DNA of 64,000 bases, from NCBI GenBank assembly GCA_041917055.1, contig JAYRYJ010000002.1:172678-236677 (forward strand), in the 5' to 3' direction. The stretch's first letter is position 1; every line of letters starts with the position of its first letter. Below the pieces are notes generated by a model that saw only the letters and a program-made list of their open reading frames with translations, did no database searches and had not been told where the DNA came from. This stretch comes from Pseudaquidulcibacter sp041917055. Lineage in GTDB: Bacteria > Pseudomonadota > Alphaproteobacteria > Caulobacterales > Aquidulcibacteraceae. Positions 5,774 to 14,621 of this stretch are shown here, piece after piece. The position numbers and the translations under genes are program-made.

Positions 5774-8356
5774 TTAAGCAACCTCTTTCGCGACCTCTAC
5801 ATATTCCTCAATTTGGTCGAAGTTCATATAGCGATAGACTTCGGCATTTTTGGAATTTATTACGCCCATTTCCGCCAAATATTCTTCAACTGTTGGAAGT
5901 TTTCCGGTTTTTGACGCAACTGCAGCAAGTTCGGCAGAGGACAAATAGACATTTGTGTTTTTGCCCAAACGGTTCGGGAAGTTGCGGGTTGAAGTGGAAA
6001 CAACCGTTGCGCCTTCATGAACCTGGGCCTGGTTACCCATGCAAAGTGAACAGCCCGGCATTTCGGTGCGTGCACCTGCTGAACCGAATGTTGAATAATG
6101 GCCTTCTTTGATAAGTTCGCTTTCGTCCATTTTAGTTGGCGGCGCGACCCAAAGGCGGGTTGGAATGTCTTTTTTGTCTTTCAACAATAAAGACGCTGCG
6201 CGGAAATGGCCGATATTGGTCATGCACGAACCGATGAAAACTTCATCAATTTTTGTGCCCGCAACTTCGGACAATAGACGCGCATCATCAGGATCATTCG
6301 GTGCGCAAAGAATTGGCTCTTTGATTTCATCCATATTGATTTCGATGATTGCGGCGTATTCGGCATTTGCATCTGCTTCAAGAAGGACAGGGTTTGCAAT
6401 CCATTCTTCCATTTTCTTGATGCGGCGCGCAATGGTTTTTTCGTCTTTATAACCATCGGCAATCATGTTTTTCAAAAGCACGATATTTGATTTCATATAT
6501 TCAATTATCGGCTCTTTATTAAGTTTCACGGTGCAACCCGCCGCAGAACGTTCGGCAGAAGCGTCGGTCAATTCAAAAGCCTGTTCAACTTTCAAGTCAG
6601 GCAGACCTTCGATTTCCAAAATACGACCAGAGAAAGCATTGATTTTGCCCGCTTTGGCAACCGTCAAAAGACCCGCTTTAATGGCATAATATGGAATTGC
6701 GTGAACCAAATCACGAAGTGTGATGCCCGGCTGCAATGTGCCCGAATAACGAACCAAAACGCTTTCAGGCATATCGAGTGGCATAACGCCAGTTGCTGCA
6801 CCAAAAGCCACAAGACCCGAACCCGCAGGGAATGAAATACCTATTGGGAAGCGTGTGTGGCTGTCCCCACCTGTACCGACAGTATCGGGAAGCAACATTC
6901 GGTTTAACCAAGAGTGAATAACACCATCACCCGGGCGAAGCGCAACCCCACCGCGATTATAAATAAAGGCAGGAAGGGTTTTATGGGTTTTAACGTCAAC
7001 CGGCTTTGGATAGGCGGCAGTATGACAGAATGATTGCATTACCAAATCAGCAGAGAAGCCAAGGCACGCCAAGTCTTTCAATTCATCGCGCGTCATTGGG
7101 CCGGTGGTATCTTGTGAACCCACAGTCGTCATGCGGGGTTCGCAATAAGTGCCGGGGCGCATACCTGTGCCTTCCGGAAGGCCGCATGCACGACCAACCA
7201 TTTTTTGCGCCAATGTATAGCCTTTGCCCGTATCGTTCGGTGTAACCGGAAGACGGAAAAGTGTTGAAGCCGCAAGGCCTAAAAATTCGCGCGCTTTTGC
7301 GGTTAAAGAACGCCCAATGATAAGATTGATACGACCGCCTGCTTGAACCTCATCGAGCAGAACTTGAGATTTAAGTTCAAATTGCGCGATTTCGGCGCCG
7401 TCTTTGGTGACTTTGCCGTCGTATGGGTAAATTTCGATAACGTCACCCATATTCATTTTTGAAACATCAACTTCGATTGGCAAAGCGCCGGAATCTTCTT
7501 GTGTATTGAAGAAAATCGGTGCGATTTTTCCACCCAAACATACGCCGCCAAAGCGCTTATTTGGAACGTATGGAATATCTTCACCAGTCCACCAAATAAC
7601 CGAATTGGTTGCTGATTTGCGGCTTGACCCCGTGCCAACAACGTCACCGACGTATGCGACAAGATTGCCTTTGGCTTTTAATTCTTCAATGAATTTAATC
7701 GGGCCACGAACGCCGTCTTGTTCGGGTGAGATGCCATCGCGCGTGTTTTTCAACATTGCCAAACCATGCAATGGAATATCGGGGCGCGACCATGCATCAG
7801 GCGCAGGTGACAAATCATCAGTATTGGTTTCGCCCGTCACTTTGAAAACTGTAAGTGTGATTTTTTCGGCAACTTTCGGGCGCGAAGTGAACCATTCGCC
7901 ATCGGCCCAAGATTGCATAACAGCTTTGGCATTTGCATTGCCGGATTTTGCAAGTTCGGCAACGTCATTGAAAAAGTCAAACATCAAGAGGGTTTTTTTA
8001 AGCCCTTCGGCGGCGGTTGCACCGCATTCGGCGTCACCCAAAAGGTCAATCAATGGCTTAACATTATAGCCGCCGACCATTGTGCCAAGTAATTCGGTGG
8101 CTTTAACGCGCGAAATAAGACCGCAAGAAGTTTCACCATCAGCGACAGACGCAAGGAATGATGCTTTGACATGGGCTGCATCATCAACACCGGGCGGCAC
8201 GCGATGTGTTAAAAGGTCAAGCAGAAATTCTTCTTCGCCTGCGGGCGGGTTTTTGATTAATTCGATTAAATCGGCGGTTTGCTGCGCACTCAATGGAAGT
8301 GGCGGAATGCCAAGGGCTGCACGTTCTTCAGTATGTTTACGATAATCTTGTAACAT
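5774..8356 (-). CDS. acnB: Aconitate hydratase B
   Basis: [4Fe-4S] enzyme that interconverts citrate and isocitrate in the TCA cycle and often also acts on 2-methylisocitrate. At 860 residues it matches E. coli AcnB (865) in length and domain order: N-terminal HEAT-like helices (MLQDYRKHTEERAALG onward), the mobile swivel domain with TDDLSPAPDAWSRPDIP near residue 180, then the catalytic domains. The three cluster cysteines are Cys711 (GSCMTNIGH), Cys769 and Cys772 (CSLC), nearly the same numbers as in E. coli. Many alphaproteobacteria rely on AcnA instead, so AcnB here is a mild lineage marker. A terminator lies downstream; an 8-bp hairpin lies 65-85 bp upstream of the start. Confidence 0.97.
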   Translation of the reverse strand: MLQDYRKHTEERAALGIPPLPLSAQQTADLIELIKNPPAGEEEFLLDLLTHRVPPGVDDAAHVKASFLASVADGETSCGLISRVKATELLGTMVGGYNVKPLIDLLGDAECGATAAEGLKKTLLMFDFFNDVAELAKSGNANAKAVMQSWADGEWFTSRPKVAEKITLTVFKVTGETNTDDLSPAPDAWSRPDIPLHGLAMLKNTRDGISPEQDGVRGPIKFIEELKAKGNLVAYVGDVVGTGSSRKSATNSVIWWTGEDIPYVPNKRFGGVCLGGKIAPIFFNTQEDSGALPIEVDVSKMNMGDVIEIYPYDGKVTKDGAEIAQFELKSQVLLDEVQAGGRINLIIGRSLTAKAREFLGLAASTLFRLPVTPNDTGKGYTLAQKMVGRACGLPEGTGMRPGTYCEPRMTTVGSQDTTGPMTRDELKDLACLGFSADLVMQSFCHTAAYPKPVDVKTHKTLPAFIYNRGGVALRPGDGVIHSWLNRMLLPDTVGTGGDSHTRFPIGISFPAGSGLVAFGAATGVMPLDMPESVLVRYSGTLQPGITLRDLVHAIPYYAIKAGLLTVAKAGKINAFSGRILEIEGLPDLKVEQAFELTDASAERSAAGCTVKLNKEPIIEYMKSNIVLLKNMIADGYKDEKTIARRIKKMEEWIANPVLLEADANAEYAAIIEINMDEIKEPILCAPNDPDDARLLSEVAGTKIDEVFIGSCMTNIGHFRAASLLLKDKKDIPTRLWVAPPTKMDESELIKEGHYSTFGSAGARTEMPGCSLCMGNQAQVHEGATVVSTSTRNFPNRLGKNTNVYLSSAELAAVASKTGKLPTVEEYLAEMGVINSKNAEVYRYMNFDQIEEYVEVAKEVA

Positions 8357-8659
8357 TTTTTCCTCTTATAATTTAACCTGCGCCATAACTAGGTCACAGG
8401 TGGGTTAAGAAATGCGCCCCTTTAAGGGTGTGCCCTTAAAAAACGGTAGCGACCGCATTTTGCCTTTGGTCATTTTGACAAACTAGCAAGGGGTGAAAAT
8501 GTCCTCTTGAGAACAATTTTCAATGCGCTCTTACGCCTGAATGGTTAAAAATTAAAGTGGAAAAGTGAGTAAAATTGAATTGAATCGGGGGCGACTTTTG
8601 GGTGATAAAAACCATTGTCCGGCCTTTAAATCCCAAAGAATCATTTGTATCTTAATCAC
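8357..8659. other. Divergent intergenic region acnB / yqhA-like, with one hairpin
   Basis: About 300 bp with no gene. It should hold the divergent promoters for acnB and the YqhA-like gene. A perfect 8-bp stem with a 4-base loop (TTTAAGGG TGTG CCCTTAAA, 8421-8440) lies in the acnB upstream region and could be an operator or leader hairpin. Nothing else stands out. Confidence 0.5.
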
Positions 8660-9202
8660 ATGACCGAAAAACCCACCACCCCCAAACTTCAACCCATTCC
8701 ACTTCTAATCTTTTCAAGTCGTTGGTTACAGCTTCCTCTTTATGTTGGCCTTATTGCGGCTCAGGGTGTTTATGTTTTTAAGTTCCTTAAAGAGCTTTGG
8801 CACTTATTGCAGCATGCAACCACTTTTAGCGAACAAGAAATAATGCTTGTCGTGCTTGGCCTGATTGATGTGGTTATGATTTCCAATCTTTTGGTGATGG
8901 TTATTGTCGGGGGTTATGAAACCTTTGTTTCGCGCCTTAATCTTGAGGGCCACCCTGACCAACCCGAATGGCTTGACCATGTTAATGCCGGTGTTTTGAA
9001 AGTTAAATTGGCAATGGCAATAATCGGGATTTCGTCAATCCATCTTTTGCGCACTTTTATAGAAGCGTCGCGAATTGGACAAGCCGATGCCCATTTAACG
9101 ACAGACGCAATTATGTGGCAAACCATAATTCATTGCGTCTTTATATTATCGGCAATTGGTGTGGCAATGGTGGAACGTATGACGCACCCACCAAAACACT
9201 AA
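8660..9202 (+). CDS. YqhA / UPF0114-family inner-membrane protein
   Basis: 180-residue integral membrane protein of the UPF0114 (TIGR00645, YqhA) family, whose function is not established. About four membrane segments can be seen: around LPLYVGLIAAQGVYVFKF, IMLVVLGLIDVVMISNLLVM, VKLAMAIIGISSIHLL and IIHCVFILSAIGVAM. The conserved family motif GGYETFVSRL follows segment 2. I chose the ATG at 8660; a TTG five codons upstream is less likely. Its 3' end overlaps the convergent lipoprotein gene by 4 bp. Confidence 0.85.
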   Translation: MTEKPTTPKLQPIPLLIFSSRWLQLPLYVGLIAAQGVYVFKFLKELWHLLQHATTFSEQEIMLVVLGLIDVVMISNLLVMVIVGGYETFVSRLNLEGHPDQPEWLDHVNAGVLKVKLAMAIIGISSIHLLRTFIEASRIGQADAHLTTDAIMWQTIIHCVFILSAIGVAMVERMTHPPKH

Positions 9203-10104
9203 AACTTGCCATAGCCACTTTCTTCAAGAATTTTCTTGGGGTCTTTAATGGCGATAAGGGTTTTTAGCGCTGCTTGTTTGTCCTTGGCATTTTCATAATA
9301 TGCCTCGCAAATTCGGCGCCCGATGAAATAGCCTAAATCATTTGGCCTTCCGTTGCGGCCCTTTGAATAAAACCAATCATTGCCGTCATAAATTCCGGCA
9401 TCATAATCGGCCTTAAATTCGCGCCAGATTTCAGCCTCATGCGCCATGCCATATTTGCCAAATTCAGAATCCATGGATTGTTTGCGCCCTAATGCCAAAT
9501 CAGCGATAAAATCTGCCCCGCCTTCCATGATTGCCGAAAACAATAAATCGACTTTAATGTCGTCGGTAAAGCCGCGATTTTGATAGACATGCACCATTTC
9601 ATGGGCGATCAAAGCCTCAATTTGCTGCGCAGCATTTTCCTTGGTTTTTCCATCGCAAACAATCTCTAGACCAAGTGCCAAGCCCTTTGCATTTGCTGTT
9701 CCGCCCGAATTATTGGCGCCGAATAGAATAAAAGCCAACGCGCTTTCTTTTTCACCCAATAGATCGGCAATTTTGCGTAAAATCTTGTCAGTTTTGTTTT
9801 CCATACCCATTACGACGGGCAAACAGGTCTGTGCAGCATGGCGGTATTTTGCAATATTTGCGACCAAATTATCGTGCAGATTTTTGGCATTTTCAATGCG
9901 ATAGGGAGTGAAAATTTCAACCCCAAGACCGCCTTTGTCCAAATATTCTTTTTGTAGGACCTCTTCGCTAGGAATATTATCATTTTCAAGCAATTTAGCG
10001 AAATTTTGCGCGTCTTGGATGTGAAGTGATTTGGGTTTGGCGGTTTCAAAACTTGTGCATGACGTAAGTATTAGACAGCAAATTAGAAGGCTTTTTGATT
10101 TCAT
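9199..10104 (-). CDS. Lipoprotein with zinc-metalloprotease (HEXXH) motif
   Basis: 301-residue predicted lipoprotein. The N-terminus is a lipoprotein signal with lipobox LTSC (cysteine about residue 16), so the protein should be anchored on the periplasmic side. A zincin motif HEMVH lies at residues 168-172 within a helix (ALIAHEMVHVYQ), and a downstream EGGADFIADLALG supplies the third, glutamate, ligand typical of gluzincins; related predicted Zn-dependent proteases are often classed as DUF2268. GGGAGAG precedes the start. Substrate unknown. It stands alone between a convergent membrane-protein gene and a divergent Nudix gene. Confidence 0.75.
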   Translation of the reverse strand: MKSKSLLICCLILTSCTSFETAKPKSLHIQDAQNFAKLLENDNIPSEEVLQKEYLDKGGLGVEIFTPYRIENAKNLHDNLVANIAKYRHAAQTCLPVVMGMENKTDKILRKIADLLGEKESALAFILFGANNSGGTANAKGLALGLEIVCDGKTKENAAQQIEALIAHEMVHVYQNRGFTDDIKVDLLFSAIMEGGADFIADLALGRKQSMDSEFGKYGMAHEAEIWREFKADYDAGIYDGNDWFYSKGRNGRPNDLGYFIGRRICEAYYENAKDKQAALKTLIAIKDPKKILEESGYGKF

Positions 10105-10178
10105 TATTTCTCTCCCAAACCAAAGCTACAATAATTCGTGGGATTGGCAACAAAATCTTATAACTCTATTCTATCGCA

Positions 10179-10583
10179 ATGAATCAGTTAGAACCAAGAA
10201 TAGGTGTCGGTGCCGCCATTGTCATTGATGGCAAAATCCTTTTGATTAAGCGTGCGAAAGAGCCGGAGGCAGGTTTTTGGGCGCTTCCCGGTGGCAAAGT
10301 CGATTTATTCGAAACCTGTGAAACCGCGATAATTCGCGAAACCCAAGAGGAATTGGGAATTATTATCAAAGACCCATTTCTATTGACCATTATGGATTTT
10401 TGGAATGACGAAAAAACATTCCATTGGATTGCGCCCATTTATCTTTGCAGCGAATTTGAAGGCGTGCCCGAAATTATGGAACCCAACAAGCATTTGGGTT
10501 TTGACTGGTTTCCAATCAATGATTTGCCAAACCCAATCGCCAAAGCGGTAAAAGACGCGGCGGCGGCATTATTATTGACTTGA
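10179..10583 (+). CDS. Nudix hydrolase
   Basis: 134-residue Nudix-family pyrophosphohydrolase. The complete Nudix box GX5EX7REUXEEXGU is present as GKVDLFETCETAIIRETQEELGI split over residues about 39-61, with the metal-binding REXXEE intact. An LPGG turn precedes it. Size and flanking strands resemble nucleoside-diphosphate-derivative or (d)NTP-cleaning Nudix enzymes; the substrate cannot be told. It overlaps the convergent downstream membrane-protein gene by 12 bp. Confidence 0.9.
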   Translation: MNQLEPRIGVGAAIVIDGKILLIKRAKEPEAGFWALPGGKVDLFETCETAIIRETQEELGIIIKDPFLLTIMDFWNDEKTFHWIAPIYLCSEFEGVPEIMEPNKHLGFDWFPINDLPNPIAKAVKDAAAALLLT

Positions 10584-11642
10584 GGTCTTTTCTATCAGGA
10601 AATCGCGAAATTTTTCAAATTCGGCGATTTTATCAAAAGCGCGCGATGGAACAAGAAATTTTTGATTTTTGAAATCGACTATGAATAAATAATCGTCAAA
10701 AACCTCAATCGCAAAATCTTGATATTCATATTGCCCAAAGCAATAATTTCCGAGATATATGTTTATGTTTTCATCGCGCGCAATAATATTAAGTGGCGCG
10801 ATTTTTCCCTTCGCGAATAGGTTTTGGAAATAATTCTCACGCAAAAACATGCCAATCGAAAGTGCAATAATTGCAATGGCACTTGCGCCAAGACCCATGA
10901 AAAATGCCAAGACACTAAATTCCCAGTTTTTGATACTTGAGGCATAGCCAAAAACAAAAGCACAAAAAACCGAAAACGCGCCCCATTTCCAATTAAAGGT
11001 CGCAAATTTCTGTCCAAAACGGGCGTAATCTTCAGGGTTCAAATTATATTCAATGTCAAAAATTGGCGGTTTGAAATGCTTAGCCAATAAAGATTCTTTT
11101 TCGGACTGAGCGGCGCTCAAAAACTCATCATTTCCTAATTCATGCCCAAGATAGGCGAATTTCCGAATAGCACTAAGGCCAGAAAATGCGCGTTTTGGGA
11201 CGATTAAATTGGTTTTTTTATCGGGTGAAAGAATTATGAGATTATCAGTTTCGTCAATCCGCAAATCTTCCCATCTGTATTTTTGCTGTGTTTCTGCTTC
11301 ATAAACAAAACCATCCAATTCGCCTTTTGCATTAATTGGTGTTTGTGACTTTTTTGACAAATGGCTTTGAACAAAAGGCTTTAGATATTGGATAGCGAAA
11401 GCAATCAAAAGGCCCAAAGCAATTGTTATTACCCACATCAATTGCTTCGCAAAATTAGACCCCAAATGCGGAATTAAAAGCGCCAAAATATCGTCTTCAA
11501 TAAGCGCACTTATCATGCCAAGGCAAAAAATCGGAACAATAAACCACCACACATTATTCGGTCGCGAACGATAAAAATCATACCAATCCGAGCGGGTTAT
11601 TTTGAACGCATCGATTACGGGGAAAATGTTTTGTGTGGCCAT
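10572..11642 (-). CDS. Membrane protein with two tandem YcxB-like units
   Basis: 356-residue membrane protein of unknown function that is an internal duplication. Each half has a short cytoplasmic start (SDWYDFYRSR / PEDYARFGQK), two hydrophobic segments (about 32-50 and 65-88; 212-230 and 236-258) and a C-terminal beta domain ending in a matching motif: LIVPKRAFSGLSAIRKF in the first and FLVPSRAFDKIAEFEKF in the second. The pattern (hydrophobic pair, W/Y-D-F strand, VPXRAF, then a final helix) is that of the YcxB-like family, which normally has one unit. Nothing in the neighbourhood suggests a role. Confidence 0.65.
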   Translation of the reverse strand: MATQNIFPVIDAFKITRSDWYDFYRSRPNNVWWFIVPIFCLGMISALIEDDILALLIPHLGSNFAKQLMWVITIALGLLIAFAIQYLKPFVQSHLSKKSQTPINAKGELDGFVYEAETQQKYRWEDLRIDETDNLIILSPDKKTNLIVPKRAFSGLSAIRKFAYLGHELGNDEFLSAAQSEKESLLAKHFKPPIFDIEYNLNPEDYARFGQKFATFNWKWGAFSVFCAFVFGYASSIKNWEFSVLAFFMGLGASAIAIIALSIGMFLRENYFQNLFAKGKIAPLNIIARDENINIYLGNYCFGQYEYQDFAIEVFDDYLFIVDFKNQKFLVPSRAFDKIAEFEKFRDFLIEKTSSQ

Positions 11643-11675
11643 TGTGGTTCTTAAATCATTTTACCCCGTGCAGTG

Positions 11676-13829
11676 TCAATATTTATAGGTAACGCCGATT
11701 TGCACACTCCTTGGCATTCCAATAGTAATCCCGCGTGAGCGGTCGGTTATATATAGTTCGTCATTCAAGTTCTTAACCGCAATAAACCCACCGAATTTCG
11801 AATTTTCGGGCGCATAATTTAGTGCGACATTCCAAATTCCATAAGCTGGTATCAGACCCCTTTGACCATTCGCCGAAACATCAATTGTATTTAAATCATC
11901 GGAATATTGGTCATCAGTATAGGAATAATCCAAATTCAAATTCAAATCCGGCGTTATTTCATAATTCGCCGAAAAATTGACCATTAATTCGGGCGCATAA
12001 GGGAGGCGATTTCCGCTGACCGAAACATTATTAAAGCCTGCAATATTCGAAAACCGTGTGCCAACAAATTCCGCCTTTTCAAGCCAGGTCAGCGCGATTT
12101 TCATTGTCAAATCGCGACCTTTAAGAATGCCAAGTTTTTCAAATGATAAATCGGCGGAGGCTTCAAAACCCTCGTGATTGGTTTCACCGGCTGAGGTTAA
12201 AGTTGCGACAACACCACCTGCCACCGAATTAGGAATTATCTGATTTTCGAAATCGATTTTGAAATATCCCAATTCAAAATTTAGGCCGTTTATCAATTGT
12301 CCGCGAATGCCCAATTCATAATTGGTGCTTAATTCGGCATCTAATTCCACGCTTTGCCCATTGCCATTATTGATAATGTCTTCAACCCGTGGCGGGGCAA
12401 AACCATTGTGAATGCCGCCATAGGCAACAAAGCGCGGGGTGATTTCATATAAAGCACCAAGGCCATAGATTGATTTTTGTAAATCACTTTTGCCTGTAAC
12501 AATTGCCGCAGGATTCAAAGCATTAATTCGCTTATAATCAATATCTTCAAATCTAACGCCGGGGGTAAAAGTGAGGCGGTCAAATTTCAAATCCGCCATG
12601 GCAAAAAGTGCCAAAGCCTCGGCATAGCGGAAATTGTTTTCTTTGAGGCCACCATTAATTCCTGTTCCTATGGTTTTCGAAAACGGATCATCGGAATTGA
12701 TTTGCAATCGCCTTTGGCGTTCATTTGTATATCTTAGGCCAATTTCGGAACGTAAATCAAAAGCTGCAAAACTCTTGTCAAAACCTAATCTTTGCTCAAA
12801 TTGCCAGGTTTGATATTCCCTCAATCGCCCCTCAGCGCCGCAAGTAGTAGAAAGATTGACCATAGAAGCGCAAGCAGGGTCAGACGAATCATTTGGGCGT
12901 TGTGAAGAATTTGAAGACTGTCGCCACCAATCGCGGTCAAACCAAACATATTGCGCCGAAGTTTTAAGATTTAGGCTTTCAGCAAACCGCCAATTCCAAA
13001 TTGCGGCCCCGCCAATGCGTTCAATGGCAAAATTATCATTTATGAATGCGTTGCCATAAGGATTTGCCAAAAATTCCTCCTGCGTAAGGCCGGAATATGA
13101 AATTTGGGAATCCTCATTGGAATAAAATGCTTTGATAACCAGATTTTGACTATCCGAAATTTTGCGTTCCAATTTCAAAAAGGCGTCATTGGTTTCCAAA
13201 TGTTGGTTTTCACGATTGCCGTCAAATTCTAAATGATCAGCTTGAAACAAAGTTCCGAAACCAAAAATTTCTTTACCGCCCGAAACAAAAACCTCTTGAT
13301 AATCACGATTGCCGCCAGCGATTACGGCCTTAAACCCCGGTTCATAAAATGCGCTTGGCGTAACATAATTTACAACACCACCGATTGAATTAGGGCCAAA
13401 ACGAATTTGACTAGCGCCTTTTAAAACTTCAATCTTTGAAAATCTGCGAAATGGCGGGTGGGCATAGGTGGCATTATCGCCATAAGGCGCATAGGCAAGT
13501 GGCAGGCCATCTTCTAACAAAAGCACTTTAGTTGAGCGCGTCGGGTTAAGGCCGCGAATACCGATATTAGGGCGAAGGCCAAGCCCCTCTTCATCGCGCG
13601 CAAAAATGCCAGAAACTTTGCGTAATGCCTCATTCACACTGATTGCACGCGATTGTTCGATTTCCTTGGCGCTTATTACATCGCCCGAACCCGCGATTTT
13701 TAGCATATTGGCGCGCGCACCGATTACAATAATTGTCTCACTATTTATCTCTTGCGCAATTGCATTGTTATTCGAAGACATGGCTAAAACCAAAGCCGCA
13801 ACACTGTAAGAAATTCTATTTTTCATCAT
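11676..13829 (-). CDS. TonB-dependent outer-membrane receptor, FecA-like
   Basis: 717-residue outer-membrane transporter for a chelated nutrient, probably an Fe(III) complex. A Sec signal peptide ends at NNAIAQ, a TonB box (ETIIVIGA) follows, then the plug domain (SVNEALRKVSGIFARDEE, IGIRGLNPTRSTKVLLLED, IEVLKGASQIRFGPNSIGG at about 130-150) and a 22-strand-type barrel ending in an aromatic residue (VTYKY). The plug resembles FecA and other ferric-citrate-type receptors most. Two Fur-like 15-bp motifs lie 17 and 45 bp upstream of the start, supporting iron regulation. Adjacent ATGs at 13829 and 13826 are equivalent. No regulator or ABC partner is nearby. Confidence 0.92.
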   Translation of the reverse strand: MMKNRISYSVAALVLAMSSNNNAIAQEINSETIIVIGARANMLKIAGSGDVISAKEIEQSRAISVNEALRKVSGIFARDEEGLGLRPNIGIRGLNPTRSTKVLLLEDGLPLAYAPYGDNATYAHPPFRRFSKIEVLKGASQIRFGPNSIGGVVNYVTPSAFYEPGFKAVIAGGNRDYQEVFVSGGKEIFGFGTLFQADHLEFDGNRENQHLETNDAFLKLERKISDSQNLVIKAFYSNEDSQISYSGLTQEEFLANPYGNAFINDNFAIERIGGAAIWNWRFAESLNLKTSAQYVWFDRDWWRQSSNSSQRPNDSSDPACASMVNLSTTCGAEGRLREYQTWQFEQRLGFDKSFAAFDLRSEIGLRYTNERQRRLQINSDDPFSKTIGTGINGGLKENNFRYAEALALFAMADLKFDRLTFTPGVRFEDIDYKRINALNPAAIVTGKSDLQKSIYGLGALYEITPRFVAYGGIHNGFAPPRVEDIINNGNGQSVELDAELSTNYELGIRGQLINGLNFELGYFKIDFENQIIPNSVAGGVVATLTSAGETNHEGFEASADLSFEKLGILKGRDLTMKIALTWLEKAEFVGTRFSNIAGFNNVSVSGNRLPYAPELMVNFSANYEITPDLNLNLDYSYTDDQYSDDLNTIDVSANGQRGLIPAYGIWNVALNYAPENSKFGGFIAVKNLNDELYITDRSRGITIGMPRSVQIGVTYKY

Positions 13830-13845
13830 TCACCAAATTTGCTAT

Positions 13846-13888
13846 TGCGACGCATTCGCATCTTTATTCTAGTTGCGAATAGTTCGCA
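13846..13888. promoter_or_regulatory. Two tandem Fur-like boxes upstream of the TonB receptor
   Basis: TGCGACGCATTCGCA (13846-13860) and TGCGAATAGTTCGCA (13874-13888) share the pattern TGCGAnnnnTTCGCA, allowing one change, and are 28 bp apart start to start. They lie just upstream of a FecA-like receptor, where iron-responsive repressor sites are expected. The resemblance to Fur boxes of other proteobacteria is by pattern only. Confidence 0.5.
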
Positions 13889-14056
13889 ATAATCAAAATA
13901 GCAACCCCAAAAAACACAATCAGCCAATTTGTCGCAGTGATGGGGGATGGAGTATCCCTTTTGACATCTCCTCACCCGCGAAGCGTGGGGGTGGATCGCG
14001 TAGATGTGGAGTCTCAATAGATTGTCGGTGAATGTTGAAATATAGCACTATGGCTT

Positions 14057-14097
14057 GGGAAGGTCTTTATGGCAAACCTGCTCATAAAGACCTTCCC
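14057..14097. repeat. Hairpin repeat of the AAGGTCTTTATGG family, copy 1
   Basis: A perfect 15-bp stem GGGAAGGTCTTTATG / CATAAAGACCTTCCC with an 11-base loop. Two further copies of the same stem occur at 32576-32612 and 32805-32837, each with a different loop. All three lie in long intergenic gaps. Confidence 0.75.
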
Positions 14098-14428
14098 CAA
14101 CCATTGCACTTCATTTCGGCACACAACAACCTATTGTAACTTCACACAAGAGAGACAGAGGGGGAGCGAGCGAAGCGAGATTGCGACGTAAAAACAATGC
14201 CTTAGGCAGGCTCCGCTCGCACCCCTTCCATCGGCTTCGCCGAAACCTTCCCCGCACGCGGGTAAGGAGACGCGATTGCGCTGCCTAAACGGGGGCGGCC
14301 TAATGGCGATAATCCCTGTCAAAAATCACCCCACTCAAAAAAAATGCACATACCCTATTGACTTCAGTAGTGTCTTAGTTTAGTAATACACCATCGCTGC
14401 AATACAGCAGCAATTTTGGAGAAATAAA

Positions 14429-14542
14429 ATGACTAAACAATTTAATATTTTTGATCGCGCTTTGGCTATGCTTGTTGCAAGTGCAATTGTTGCAAGTGTG
14501 ATTTTACCGGTTCTATCAATGGCATCGCAAATGGTTGCTTAA
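14429..14542 (+). CDS. 37-residue predicted small membrane protein
   Basis: Short open frame with a good ribosome site (GGAG 8 bp before the ATG) and a promoter-like TTGACT/TAGTAA pair 40-65 bp further upstream. The product starts MTKQFNIFDRALAMLV and continues as one hydrophobic helix to ILPVLSMASQMVA, so it is either a single-pass membrane peptide or a cleavable signal-like peptide. Similar very small hydrophobic proteins are common but uncharacterised in alphaproteobacteria. It lies 79 bp before amn. Support is the ribosome site plus a coherent hydrophobic helix. Confidence 0.55.
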   Translation: MTKQFNIFDRALAMLVASAIVASVILPVLSMASQMVA

Positions 14543-14621
14543 TCGCCTTAGGCGCCGAGCGGTAAAATTGTCACAAATCCGTGATTGACAAAGGGTTTGA
14601 AAGCGCGCAAAAACCGCGCGT

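Larger units (their letters stand above)
13830..14428. other. 600-bp intergenic region with several palindromic repeats
   Basis: No protein gene is supported. Besides the Fur-like boxes it holds: a GC-rich imperfect hairpin around 13965-14018 (ACATCTCCTCACCC against GTGGAG); one copy of the AAGGTCTTTATG hairpin family at 14057-14097; and a GC-rich REP-like tract at 14155-14300 containing GCGAGCGAAGCGAGA and CGGCTTCGCCGA. A TTGACT box at 14358-14363 with TAGTAA 17 bp later could be the promoter of the small gene at 14429. Confidence 0.55.

Noticed and set aside
7506..8069. 187-codon open frame on the plus strand
   Set aside because: Antisense to acnB; the acnB frame has all expected motifs, and the antisense product has none.
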